DNA of 64,000 nucleotides, taken from the NCBI GenBank assembly GCA_021904315.1, contig CM038923.1, positions 12,530,038-12,594,037 of the forward strand, given 5' to 3'. This DNA is from Sphagnum magellanicum (taxonomy: Eukaryota > Streptophyta > Sphagnopsida > Sphagnales > Sphagnaceae). This document shows, one piece after another, positions 49,640 through 59,357 of the stretch (positions are counted from its first letter, which is position 1; the number at the start of each line of letters is the position of its first letter). The notes beneath the pieces are model-generated. The model searched no databases, was not told the DNA's origin, and was given only the letters and a program-made list of their open reading frames with translations. The position numbers and the translations under genes were made by a program.

Positions 49640-50190
49640 TTAACATGTATGAAGCTTACACCCCCTAGTTCATGGAGGTTGGGCAAAGAGGGGTTAAACC
49701 ATCATGAATTTAAACGTGTTTTCCAAGCAAAGAAGTGGTATGTTGGACGTTGGACTGACCAACATTCAACAAAAAAAACCTTCCACCACTATTTTCATTA
49801 GACAAAACATTAAAGAAAACCAAAAGTTAATAAACTCCCACCATAAAAAAACATAAAGAAATGGCAAAATCAAGCATTGGAGGAGGTTGTGGATTTGATT
49901 TTAAAGGGGGAAATATTCATTGAAAAAGGTCGTTAAACAATAAATTATACCTTTTATTTCTTTTTTGGATAATTTGAATAACAAAACAAGATCCAGGAAA
50001 ATAGGGCCATTCAAAATACTAACAAATGAAAAGGTTGCAATAATAGTTGAATGGATTTTAAGTATGCAAGAATTTAGATTATCAATAAACCTAATACAAT
50101 TGAAGAGGAAGGTTGTAGACCACAGACCAAGCCAACACCTTTTCAAAATGGAGTACATGTGATAGTTGGTGGTATTGGTTCAAAAGAGTT
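49640..50190 (+). mobile_element. pogo/Tigger-like transposon remnant, copy 2 (N-terminal part)
   Basis: This aligns with 39.6-40.25 kb of copy 1 in the same orientation: ggaggttggg, then gttaataa, then the N-terminal coding region (ALEEVVDLILKGE; NKTRSRKIGPFKILT in a shifted frame), TKPTPFQ, and finally tggtggtattggttcaaaag. Several stops and frameshifts interrupt it. The DDE core of copy 1 is absent: the homology stops near 50190 and a minisatellite begins. Confidence 0.75.
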
Positions 50191-50720
50191 GGGGGGGTTT
50201 GAAACAAGGATCGAACCAAGAAAAAAAACATCATGAGTACGAGCACCAACACTAGGAAAAGGAAGATGATCATATCAATAGTAAGGATTGAACAAGGAAA
50301 AAAAGTTTTAAAAACATGAACACCAACACTAAGAAAATAAAAATGATCAAATCAACAGCTAGGTTTCACTAGGAACTAGAAAAAAAGCTTCATGAATAGG
50401 AGCACCAACACTAAGAAGAAAAAGAGCTTCATGAATAGGAGCTCACCAATGCTAAGAATAAAAAGATGATACAATTAATAGCTAGGTTCAACCATGATCT
50501 AAAAAGAAGAGTTCCATGAAAAAGAATACCAACACCAAGAAGAGGAAGAGTTCATGAGCATGAGCTCACCAACACTAGGAAGAGGAAAACAATTAAATCA
50601 ATAGTTATGTTCAACTAAGAACAAGAAGAAAGAAACCTTAAGTTCAACTAGGAAGAGGAAAAGCTTTATGAACAATAACACCAACACCAAGAAAAGGAAG
50701 ATGAAGCTTGCATTTTCCAA
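50191..50720. repeat. Minisatellite in the place of the lost transposase core
   Basis: A degenerate unit of about 75-80 bases (gagcaccaacactaagaaga, ggaagatgatcaaatcaat, agctaggttcaac, aagagcttcatgaa) repeats about six to seven times. It starts exactly where homology to transposon copy 1 ends. Confidence 0.75.
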
Positions 50721-52306
50721 CAACGTCAAGCTACTTCACAATTGCTTTTGCAAGATGGAGGAATCCTTGACAAAATTTTCACGCAAAAGATTTGGAGAGC
50801 AAAGGGGGCTCCAAGGCATGAGTGTACAAAATGGAGGCTTTGAAAAACACAACCATCACACCCACAATTTTGGGTGCCACAAATGCATGTTAAGAATTTT
50901 AAGGTTTAACAAACACAAATATGCCCATGTCCATTGATTTTCTACCTTATTTCAGTTTCATCAGAACCACACACGAATGTGAACATTTATTTAATTAAAA
51001 ATGTTCAAATTACATGCTCATGGTGTTTGATGCTGCAATAGGTGTGGATAGTTGCCAACTTTTGGCTGTCGTTTATGAGAGAGATAAGGCACATTTACAA
51101 GGTTTCACATGTTTCAGGGATTTTCATTTTTGACCAAGAACTCCCCCCCCCAAAACTTGGTAAAAAATGAGCCCATATCTTGCTCATTTCTCCATGAATT
51201 TCAACAATTCAACTTGGGTTGGATGCATCAAAAGGTAAGCTACAAGTTTTCTTTGGACATTATTGTTATTACTTACCTCCCCTAGAATTCTGAGACCACT
51301 GAGCATTATTGTTATTACTTCACTCCCCTATAATTCAGAGACCGCTGAGCATTATTGTTATTACTTCACTCCCCTAGAATCAGAGACCGCTGAGCTGCTA
51401 TTCATTTAGACACTGGCCAGCTTACCCTAGTGCTTTCTATGAATTAGTGGTGGGTGCATTGAAACTTAAAAGATCTCTTTTTCACGAGCCTCTTCAATTT
51501 GCTCACCTCAAAGATTCTCAAAACTGTACTCTTCCAAGAGAAGAGATATATTTTTCTCTTTTTTTCCACCACCTTTGTAGGCTGAAAGAGCAATAGTTTG
51601 GGCGAGGAACGCAAGCGGAACTACGAGAACAACATAGTAAACATAGCATATGGGATGACTAAAGAACAATCAAAAAACAAATCAGGAACATCATTGAGAA
51701 CATGTGATTGAGCAAAACGCTTGAACTCAAAAGAATGTTCAAGTTTCCCTCCTACCCTTCCCTTCCCTGAAAAAAGGGATTTGTACTGGATAGGAAATAC
51801 TTTGCTAACTGGAATGTGGTCAAGTGATTCAAATACTTCAATGCTAGAATATTACTCTCAAGAATATCATAAGCTACAATGTAAATATCTGAAATTGGTC
51901 AGCTATAAAATTCAGACATGTTTTGTTCTGCAGACTTTCAATGAGGCAGTTATAATGTGCATGCTTCAAATAGTTGAGAAACTTGTTACTGTGTGAGGGA
52001 CTAGTCCACAATTTGACGAGCCTAAGTACCAGCTAACCATTAAACTAAATGAGAGGTAGGTCTTCATACCCTGTTTTATCTTTTCGACGGATCAAATAAT
52101 ATGGGTTATCCAACAATTGATGTTTCAAGGTGCAGTTTGAATTTCCTGAAGACAACAAACATATTGCATTATATCAACAAATCAGTAAATCCAAATAACT
52201 CATTACTTCTGACTGCTACTGTAGACCTTTTGTGCCTGGAAAAAATCCAAAAGTTTCAATTGGATCAAAGGTTCCATTGAGAAAGGGAGCTTGAATCATC
52301 ACCTGA
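50721..52306. other. Intergenic DNA with a three-unit tandem repeat
   Basis: The frame at 50668-50937 extends out of the minisatellite and is not recognised. A 46-base unit containing attattgttattactt, cacctcccctagaattc-like sequence and gagaccgctgagc is repeated three times at 51259-51395. The part beyond 51.6 kb is probably 3' flank of the membrane-protein gene. Confidence 0.5.
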
Positions 52307-54215
52307 TTACTCTAAAAGTGAGTTCAGAGTTGCAACCCCAACTGCAGCTGCAATATGCCAGGCTGCATGAATATAAGGTGTGTTGGGGTAGATGTCATCA
52401 GCTACAAATAATGCACCGCCTACCAAAGTTGATGCAGTGTGCCATGTATAAGCCTTTCTCAAGCGTGGCTGCTCCAAGACTTTACGAGCGAATGTTGCCT
52501 GCCAGAGAGCATGAAACTCAAGAGTGTTCTTTAATGAACTTGTGAATATGACAGCAGGACCTCAGTCATGGAATTCAAAAGATCTTCATCCAAATTAAAA
52601 TAAAACTCTGCATGCCAGCTAAAAAGGAGAGGGTGCAGGAAAAACTATGAATGGATAAAACATAAGCTGCTTGTTCTTCAAGAACTGTCTGAACAAAATT
52701 GAGCACACTGGGGGATAGTAAAAGCAGATAAAAAAACCTCCATGAGAGATGTATGGAGAGCAGTCACCAGCAATGGCTGAAATGGTATTGCCATGGCTGA
52801 TGAAAGAATCAACATCCTTGAGAAATTACACTCCCTTTTTATAGCTGTTGACAAACACTGTCCGAGACAAACAGTGAGTAGTCAGTATGCAGAGGCGAAA
52901 CTAATTTGATCAAAACCTCTCTGCTCAGGACCTGGGAGGATGGTGCATACCAAGGTTGAGGCTGCAATCATAGCATAGTCACCCCATCTTGTGTACTTCC
53001 TGGCCTCTCCCCGGGAAATATGGTACATTGTTGAAGCCATGCCCACTCCAATGACTGAGTTTGCATAGAGACTTGTTGACAGATTTCGCCTGCAGAAGTA
53101 AACATTTAAGACCCATCTCACCAGAATGAAAAAATCAAACCTCTCAGTCATTTTGGTCATCCTTGAATGTTGGTGAGTTATAGAATCCCTAACTTCCAAC
53201 CTTTGCAACTAATTCTGACGTGAGGTTATGATGTTTTGTGGGACACATTCTCTCAGAAGACCCACATGTAAAGTGTATCCAAAATATTGTCAAGAAAACT
53301 CCACAATAACACATTGAAGGCCATTTGTCCCTTCCATCAAAACCCAATCCAACCTGTAAGGAATGAGTGTGGTCATAACCTTTCTCTGTGAGTGTTCACT
53401 CTTGAGGAATCAGAACATCACTGTATAATGTACAGCTGTGCCTAGCTGCCTTTACTACACACTACAAGGAACAACTAAATGTAAAATGCTCCCTTTGGGA
53501 CTGAGAGCTCCAAAACCCAATACCAGCTCTTGAGTGTCCTGCTGGTGAGTACTGACCACACATGGCTATACGGTTGAAAATTGGTTACCTTGGAGTGTGA
53601 AGGCCAATGAGGACAAAGGGTATGGATGTTGCAACATTGGCGATGGTCTCCAATAGATTGCGATCTCCTGGTTTACATGAATGCCTATTTTAAGAATCAA
53701 TATAATCATGAAAACAGTTTTTCAATTTTGTGCAAAGGTGAAGTGCAAAAGAAAGCAGTTTTCTCCTAAGCCAACCTTCATTGCCAGAGTAGACAGTTCG
53801 AAGACATGCTGGTCTTTGATTCCACAAGGCTTTCAAGACATGTGTCTCCTGCTGCTGCTGAACCCCAAAAACCACACTTTCTTCAACCTGATCAACCCTG
53901 CAAAGTGTCAACAACAACACCACCCCTCCTCTTGACAAACATTCTTCTTCAATGAAAATAAGGGCTCGAGAGTTTCTATTTACATACAGCTTTTTGTGAG
54001 AGTTGGAAAACTAATGAAAACACACACTTAGGAAAAACACGCCTCGCTTACTTACTTGCTTACTTGCTTACTTACTTTAGGGCAAGTCTTTCACTCTGCT
54101 GTGTTGGAGCAGATTGGAGACTCTGTGAATCCGCTACAAGCCGGTTCTGCAGCAACCGTACTCCACGAAGCTCCTTCCAAAAGCGTCTCTGCCTTGCATC
54201 TCCTCCCAAGGCCAT
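52307..54215 (-). CDS. CREST-type multi-pass membrane protein (six exons)
   Basis: Six minus-strand exons join in phase to 263 residues: 54215-54076, 53897-53776, 53667-53589, 53089-52951, 52857-52738, 52498-52307. All introns are GT-AG. The ATG at 54215 follows an in-frame TAG six bases before it. The first 88 residues are hydrophilic with a QQQQ run; then come several hydrophobic segments. The signature residues of CREST membrane hydrolases (alkaline ceramidase, PAQR, Per1, TMEM8) appear in order: S and H in GMASTMYHISRG, D in RWGDYAMIA, and paired His in IHAAWHIAAAVG near the C-terminus. These bind a metal in the families studied. The substrate here is unknown; plants have conserved uncharacterised proteins with this layout. 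An acceptor choice in the last intron (GGCAG at 52499) is favoured because it restores LME|ATFARK in phase. Donor 1 lies in a microsatellite. Confidence 0.85.
54048..54076 (-). repeat. GTAAG-type microsatellite at splice donor 1
   Basis: On the coding strand, exon 1 of the membrane-protein gene ends CTAAA followed by a run of GTAAGTAAGCAAGTAAGC-type repeats. The donor GTAAGT is thus followed by several more GTAAG(T/C) motifs 4 or 8 bases apart. Confidence 0.85.
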
Positions 54216-54256
54216 CTTCTACCTCGTCTGTCCTACTATACTATCGCACTTTCAAA

Positions 54257-54348
54257 CACCCATCTGAGATATGGTCAGATATGGTCACGCCCATGTGAGA
54301 TATGGTCACACCCATCTTAGGTATGGTCGCACCCATCTGAGATATGGC
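54257..54348. repeat. Tandem repeat cacccatctgagatatggt, upstream of the membrane-protein gene
   Basis: A unit of about 26 bases (gagatatggtcacacccatct) occurs three to four times with small changes, 40-130 bases upstream of the minus-strand ATG at 54215, so it lies in the leader or core promoter. Confidence 0.8.
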
Positions 54349-55739
54349 GTGAGTGATGCAGATCCAGCAAGGAAGAAGCTCCAATCACTTTGAGGATGCA
54401 GTGAAAAATGAAGTGGTGACTCAGGACAAGCGTGACTGATGATTGATTGTCTTTCACCCTTACGCCTCCTCGCTCCTTGCAGACATTATCTGGAGGCAAG
54501 AAGCGAAGCGGGGTACAACAGAAGAGGTCACGCAAATCTCTCCTCCTCAAGGAACTTTTTCCATGCGTCAGATCAGTTGACACAATGACCTCGCAACAAA
54601 GCGGGGCTGACGATCATCATGGGTAGTATCAAACATGCGTCTGGCAGGATTTGAGCCCACCACCACCACCACCACCACCATGGCCAGACTTTGGCATTAA
54701 AACCATGGGAGAGACAGGATCCAAAACATCCATCTCTCACAGAGAAGGAATTACAGACCACCCATCAAAAGACACGCTTGAATGTGGCTGGCAACCAGTT
54801 ATAAGAAAAGTGCAGCCAGAAGAAAACAACCTCCCACCCCACCCAAAAAAACAAAAAAAAAAAACAAACAGAAAAAGCAACCGTCACTATACCTCCAGCT
54901 GCTGCATCCTGACAACGGAAGTCTCCAATTTATGTATTGTTTATTATTGCAAGCAGAAACTTGATTCCCAAGAAACATAGATGCCTTCTTCCAAAAGAGG
55001 ACACCAATAATCCCCCTTACAAATACCAACGACCTTACAACCAAATGGCACCCATCTGAAAGAAACCAAAAAGAACCAAAAACTCTTCCAATCCTCAACC
55101 TCTACTTTAGAGAATTCTTCCAATCGTGAAAGAAATTGTTGGATTCCCTGGTACAAAACTAAATGCTCCGAAGAAAAGGAGACAAACAAGAGCGTGACAA
55201 GGACAGAGAGCCGCCGCTTTTCCAAGGCCAGCGATGATCGCTCGTTGTCACGCCAGCCAGCTGGCTTGTGGGGTTTTTTTTTTTTTTTTTTTTTCCAGCC
55301 CGAAGACCAAAGTGACCGATGAAAACAAAAAAGAACCTGTTCTCAAACTGTAATGAGGAGAAGGAATTTGGCATTTGGAATTTGCGATTTTGCTATGTAA
55401 TTGTTTTCTCACTTGGAACCTGTTTGACATCAAGCTTTTCCTTTTCATTTGCATACTTGCTACCCAAAGTCTTTGATGGATAGCACTATTTGTTGTATTG
55501 TTGAATGCTTTACCTTTGAACAATGGTATACAGTCTTTGGAACAAACAATGCTTAAGGCTGTAAACTCACTTCAGTGCAAGAACCAGCAACACCCACTAC
55601 GGCACAATCCAAGTGTGTTGGCTGGGTTCTGTATCGTCATCACAATGTGCCTTATGGCAAATTGATTTTAGTTGAACAATTTGCAGGCAGAGAGAGTTAC
55701 ATGTCAATCTTTGTAGACATGGATGGAATAGAAGAAGGT
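54349..55739. other. Space between two tandem minus-strand genes
   Basis: This contains the promoter region of the membrane-protein gene and the 3' flank of the PPDK regulator gene. A CCA trinucleotide run lies at 54657-54680 and a T run of about 26 at 55267-55293. The frames here on both strands are unrecognised. Confidence 0.5.
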
Positions 55740-57683
55740 TCAATATCGCCGAGAGATTCGAGGCATGTGGTGTTTGCTGCAGCGTTCATGGTAAATGCGC
55801 AGGATAACTGCTGCTGTTTCTTCTATGGCCTTGCCTGTTACTTCTGCAAAGAAGCAGAGCCATCACAAAGTATAAGCCAAGAAGAGAAGCTCCATAGAAT
55901 AATCCAACTACAGAAATGAGATTTGAATGTTTTTTGACACACTCACTAACAAATAAAATATTTTATGTATGGACCATGACAGACATAAATGATACTGTAA
56001 AGATAGGTGCATAAAACTTACCCACTACTGGCCACTGTGGATGCTGAAGAAAAAGCTTTCGGCTATATTCAAGCTCCTTGCAAATGTGCTCCATATCTGA
56101 ATATGATAATCTTGAACTTGCTCCCATACCCAAGCTTCGAGAGCGAGCAAGACGTATAGACTTCAAGAAAGTGGGGTTAATAGTCAGGGCATACACCTTG
56201 TCTTGATCCACTTCGAAAAGCTCTTTTGGTGGCTCAATTCCAAACACAAGTGGCACATTTGCAACCTGCAATTCAGGAATGATGAGTGTCAGCATTTCTA
56301 TGTCTCTTTCTTGTTGTCAGGGGCATGCATGTCCTAGCCTTTCACCCTGTTATCCTTACATCCTTGTAAAACATGGTTTGAAGCAAAAGCATCATCAAGA
56401 GGGAGTCAAAGGAGAGATTTGGATGGAAAAAAGATGGGGGTGATTGATAATGCCTTGTAGCCTTTCTGGGCCATGTATGTAGATAGAGGAGTTTTGCTGG
56501 TGCGTGACACCCCCACCAACACAATGTCTGCTTGAACTAGATTTTTGGGCAAGGCACCATCATCCTGCCTGATGGTGAATTCAACAGCCTCTATCCGCTT
56601 GAAGTACTGCTTCGAGAGCGTCCTTGGCGGGGCTCCTGCCCCGCGTGGGAGGCCTGAGGGAGAAACTCCGAGATGAGATTGCAATGCATCTGTAATGGGT
56701 CCCAAAATGTCGACATGAGGTACATGAAGCAGCTGCATCAGGAGGTCTCTTTAGAAGCTTCTTCAAGCAGAAAAACAATTTACAAATTTTTTTCTCTGAC
56801 TGACTCTATCGCAGGAAAACTGGAGTGCTTCACCAGGAAAATCCTCATTGAATTGATTGCCAAAACTCAATGCTCCAGGGATCGGAACTGACCTGACAAG
56901 CTTCTTTTGCAGCATCTGCCATTTGCGGATCTCCCAGGGTATAAAACAAGAGCGCTTCTTCCTGCGCAGCTTGGCGGATAATCTCCATCAACCTCTCCAC
57001 GTCATTGATCTACAAGCAAGGGAGCTCACGTTCTCTTACCTTTTCTTCTTCTCATTCCAAAGAAATCTACGCTTCTTCTAACGTGGAATTTATTCGTGAA
57101 GACGGTGACGTGATAGAGATTTTGCGAGGAGACAATGAGAAGAAAGAACCTGAGAAAAAAGATGCGTGTCCACGGAGCAGCGTCGATCCACGAGACAATG
57201 TTCGAATTGTCCAAGCGCAGCATGCACGGCATGTTCCGCAGTCCATCCTGTGGCATCCGACACCATGTATACACACTTCGCTGCTGGCACACCATCCTCA
57301 TCGTCCGACTCTCCATCCGACTCTCCAGAGTATGCATCCACTGCCGTTTCCGACATTTTTTGCGTCTCTACCTCCGCTTGCATCTTCATGGTCGCCGTCA
57401 TCCTCCCAGAACGGCTGCTTCTTCGAGCCCTTGCCCAGCGAGCAAGCTGCGCACTCCCTTTGACGCGAGGAGACTTGCTACTTGGACTGACTACTTCTTC
57501 TTCTCCTGCTGCTGCTACGTCTGCTTCCTTCATCTCTGTTATCAAACATCTCGGAGACATCTTATTGCCACCAGCTTTAAATCCAACAGACGACCTCCTA
57601 CCACCGCTCCTATTATTCCCGCAATCAGTTTGGAGAGGACTGAGGGCATCAGGCGAGCCGGTGGGAGAGGTAAGCCCAGACAT
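55740..57683 (-). CDS. RP1: PPDK regulatory protein (bifunctional kinase/pyrophosphorylase), five exons
   Basis: Five minus-strand exons join in phase: 57683-57150, 57009-56893, 56732-56454, 56265-56022, 55843-55740, giving 425 residues. The family (DUF299) phosphorylates pyruvate,phosphate dikinase on Thr using ADP and removes the phosphate with Pi, switching PPDK off and on. Signatures: [118 protein letters not shown]. The first in-frame ATG is at 57683; the frame stays open without ATG to 57791. The long S/R-rich then acidic N-terminus could hold a plastid transit peptide. Oddities: P-loop GxxxxSK instead of GxxxxGK, SDATG for the usual SDGTG, and a GC donor in intron 3. Two paralogues (RP1, RP2) exist in some plants, so the symbol is provisional. 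Confidence 0.92.
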
Positions 57684-57791
57684 GACTGATAGTTTTTTCC
57701 TACAAGGATCTGATGAGACGCGGAACAAGCAAGCACAACCAATAGATCTGTGCACAGCAATACCAACGATAGCAGGACGACGAAGCTTCAA

Positions 57792-59222
57792 ATTACGGCT
57801 GTATCACAGACGAAGAAGAAGAAGAAGAAGAAGAAAAAAAAAAAGGAGGCCGTAACGCTAGCGTACTTCCCCGCGCAGCAGCCTCTTGCACCATCACCAT
57901 AGCCACTACTACCTAGAGACACTCAGCGCTGGAGGAAGCTGACAATGCATCGCCAAGACGACAAAAACACGAGGGAAGAAGAAGAAAGGGATTCTCACAA
58001 AGGTTCAAAGAGATGGTATTTTCTGCAATTCCGACCAATGGCAGCAGCTTTAAAGGTAGATTCTGTCAAAGATTTTGTGAAGCAAAGTACAGAAAATGCA
58101 GCAGATTTCTTTTCGTAATCAGCTCTTTTTGACCATTATTGTGTCATCCTAACATATATAAGCCATTTTTTGAAAAAGAGAAAAAAAAAAAAAAACACTT
58201 CCTATTATTAGTGTTTTTTTTTTTGGGGTGAATATTTTCAATTTTTTTTGGACCTGGAAAAATATGATTTTGACACATAAAAAATAATTTTGTGAAAAAA
58301 AAAAGGGCTCTAATTCTCAGTATTTTGAAAAATAAAATCACCAAACTTCTACAATAGGTTCTACTAATGTTCAAGTAGCCAAAATATTTTGAAAAGGTTC
58401 AACTTTCATATCTGGTTTATAGCCAAAACTGGCGAAATATCCATATGTATTATTGCTGCCAATTTGGCTACACCACAAAACTGAAAAAAGAAAAGAAAAA
58501 AAGAACACCATTGTTTTATAATGGATAGAGACATCCATCCTTACTATCTACAGTAAACCCCCTTTATAATCACATCCATTTTAGTAGTCACATTTTTTTT
58601 TGTCACACATTTTTGGGTAACCATTTGTTTTAGTAAGAAATATCATTATTTAAAATCATTATCACACTTAGTAGCACAAAATATTTGCAATTTTATTTAT
58701 TTATTTATTTATTGTAAATGTGATTATAATGGGGGAAATCTAGGATAAATATTAGGGTTTTGTAAATTGTAGTTGTCTTTGGCAATGTTAGTGTTGATTT
58801 TTTAAATGATTTATTTCCAATTTATGGAGATTTATTTTCAGAAAAATCATTGAATTTGTAACAAAAAAATTTCACAAAAAAAAAGGAAAAGGCCTATGAC
58901 TGCTTAACTCCTCATTTTTCTATTTACTGAGATTTATTTATATTTTTAAAAATCTAAGGCATGGATGATGTTCTCACAATGAACGTCACTTAGTGATGAC
59001 ACTTCAAGTTCTCATTCAGGCCATGTTTTCATCCTTATGGACATCCATCCATGCATCCAATATTCATCCATAAGCCTGCATTCCCGTTGGCTGTGAAATT
59101 ATTTTCAGGCTTCAGCAAATTAATTTACTTTCTAGGTTAAAACAGTGGATTAAACTCAATCGACGTAACAGAGGTAAAATAGTAAATATAACACACAGTA
59201 AACAAACCAATGCTGCAGCCGT
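57792..59222. promoter_or_regulatory. Divergent intergenic region between PPDK regulator and CSN2
   Basis: This shared upstream space is GAA-rich next to the PPDK regulator start (57810-57845), then AT-rich with A and T runs, a small inverted-repeat element (58551-58742) and a TTTA tetranucleotide run (58692-58712). No gene is recognised. Promoters of both genes should lie here; I cannot place TATA boxes with confidence. Confidence 0.5.
58551..58742. mobile_element. Small inverted-repeat element (pogo-derived MITE candidate)
   Basis: The left arm cagtaaaccccctttataat and the following cacat pair with the right arm at 58718-58742 (atgtgattataatgggggaa), giving terminal inverted repeats of about 25 bases with a few mismatches around a 140-base AT-rich core. 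The TA before CAGTAAACC and the terminus itself resemble plant pogo-type MITEs (Emigrant/Lemi1 group, CAGTAAAACC...). It has no coding capacity. Confidence 0.6.
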
Positions 59223-59231
59223 AAACCCTAA
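59223..59231. promoter_or_regulatory. Telo-box AAACCCTAA upstream of CSN2
   Basis: AAACCCTAA sits 127 bases before the CSN2 start codon. The motif is common in plant promoters of genes active in dividing tissue. It is followed by a GAGAG-rich leader (59260-59300). Confidence 0.5.
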
Positions 59232-59357
59232 AATGCTTTTGGATCGCAAAGCAGTGCAGAGAGCGAGAGAGGGAGAAGAAGAGGACGAGAGAAGGAGGTG
59301 CGCGGGAGTCGAGTTTCTGTCTTTCGCCGCTGCATTTGGGCTGCAATAATCGCAGTC

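Noticed and set aside
52499..52570. Longer last exon of the membrane-protein gene using upstream acceptors
   Set aside because: The frame is open upstream, but only the GGCAG acceptor at 52499 gives the expected continuous LME/ATFARK junction in phase without extra residues; the alternative TTAAAG acceptor is less consistent.
55575..55919. 114-codon plus-strand frame
   Set aside because: It overlaps the last exon of the PPDK regulator on the other strand and has no family resemblance.
57684..57791. A non-ATG (TTG) start for the PPDK regulator
   Set aside because: Plant nuclear genes normally start at ATG, and the first in-frame ATG at 57683 still leaves a long N-terminal extension; an upstream exon cannot be excluded.
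57135..57855. Long plus-strand frames (184 and 229 codons) opposite the PPDK regulator
   Set aside because: They are antisense to exon 1 of the PPDK regulator, whose minus-strand frame has family motifs and in-phase splice joints.
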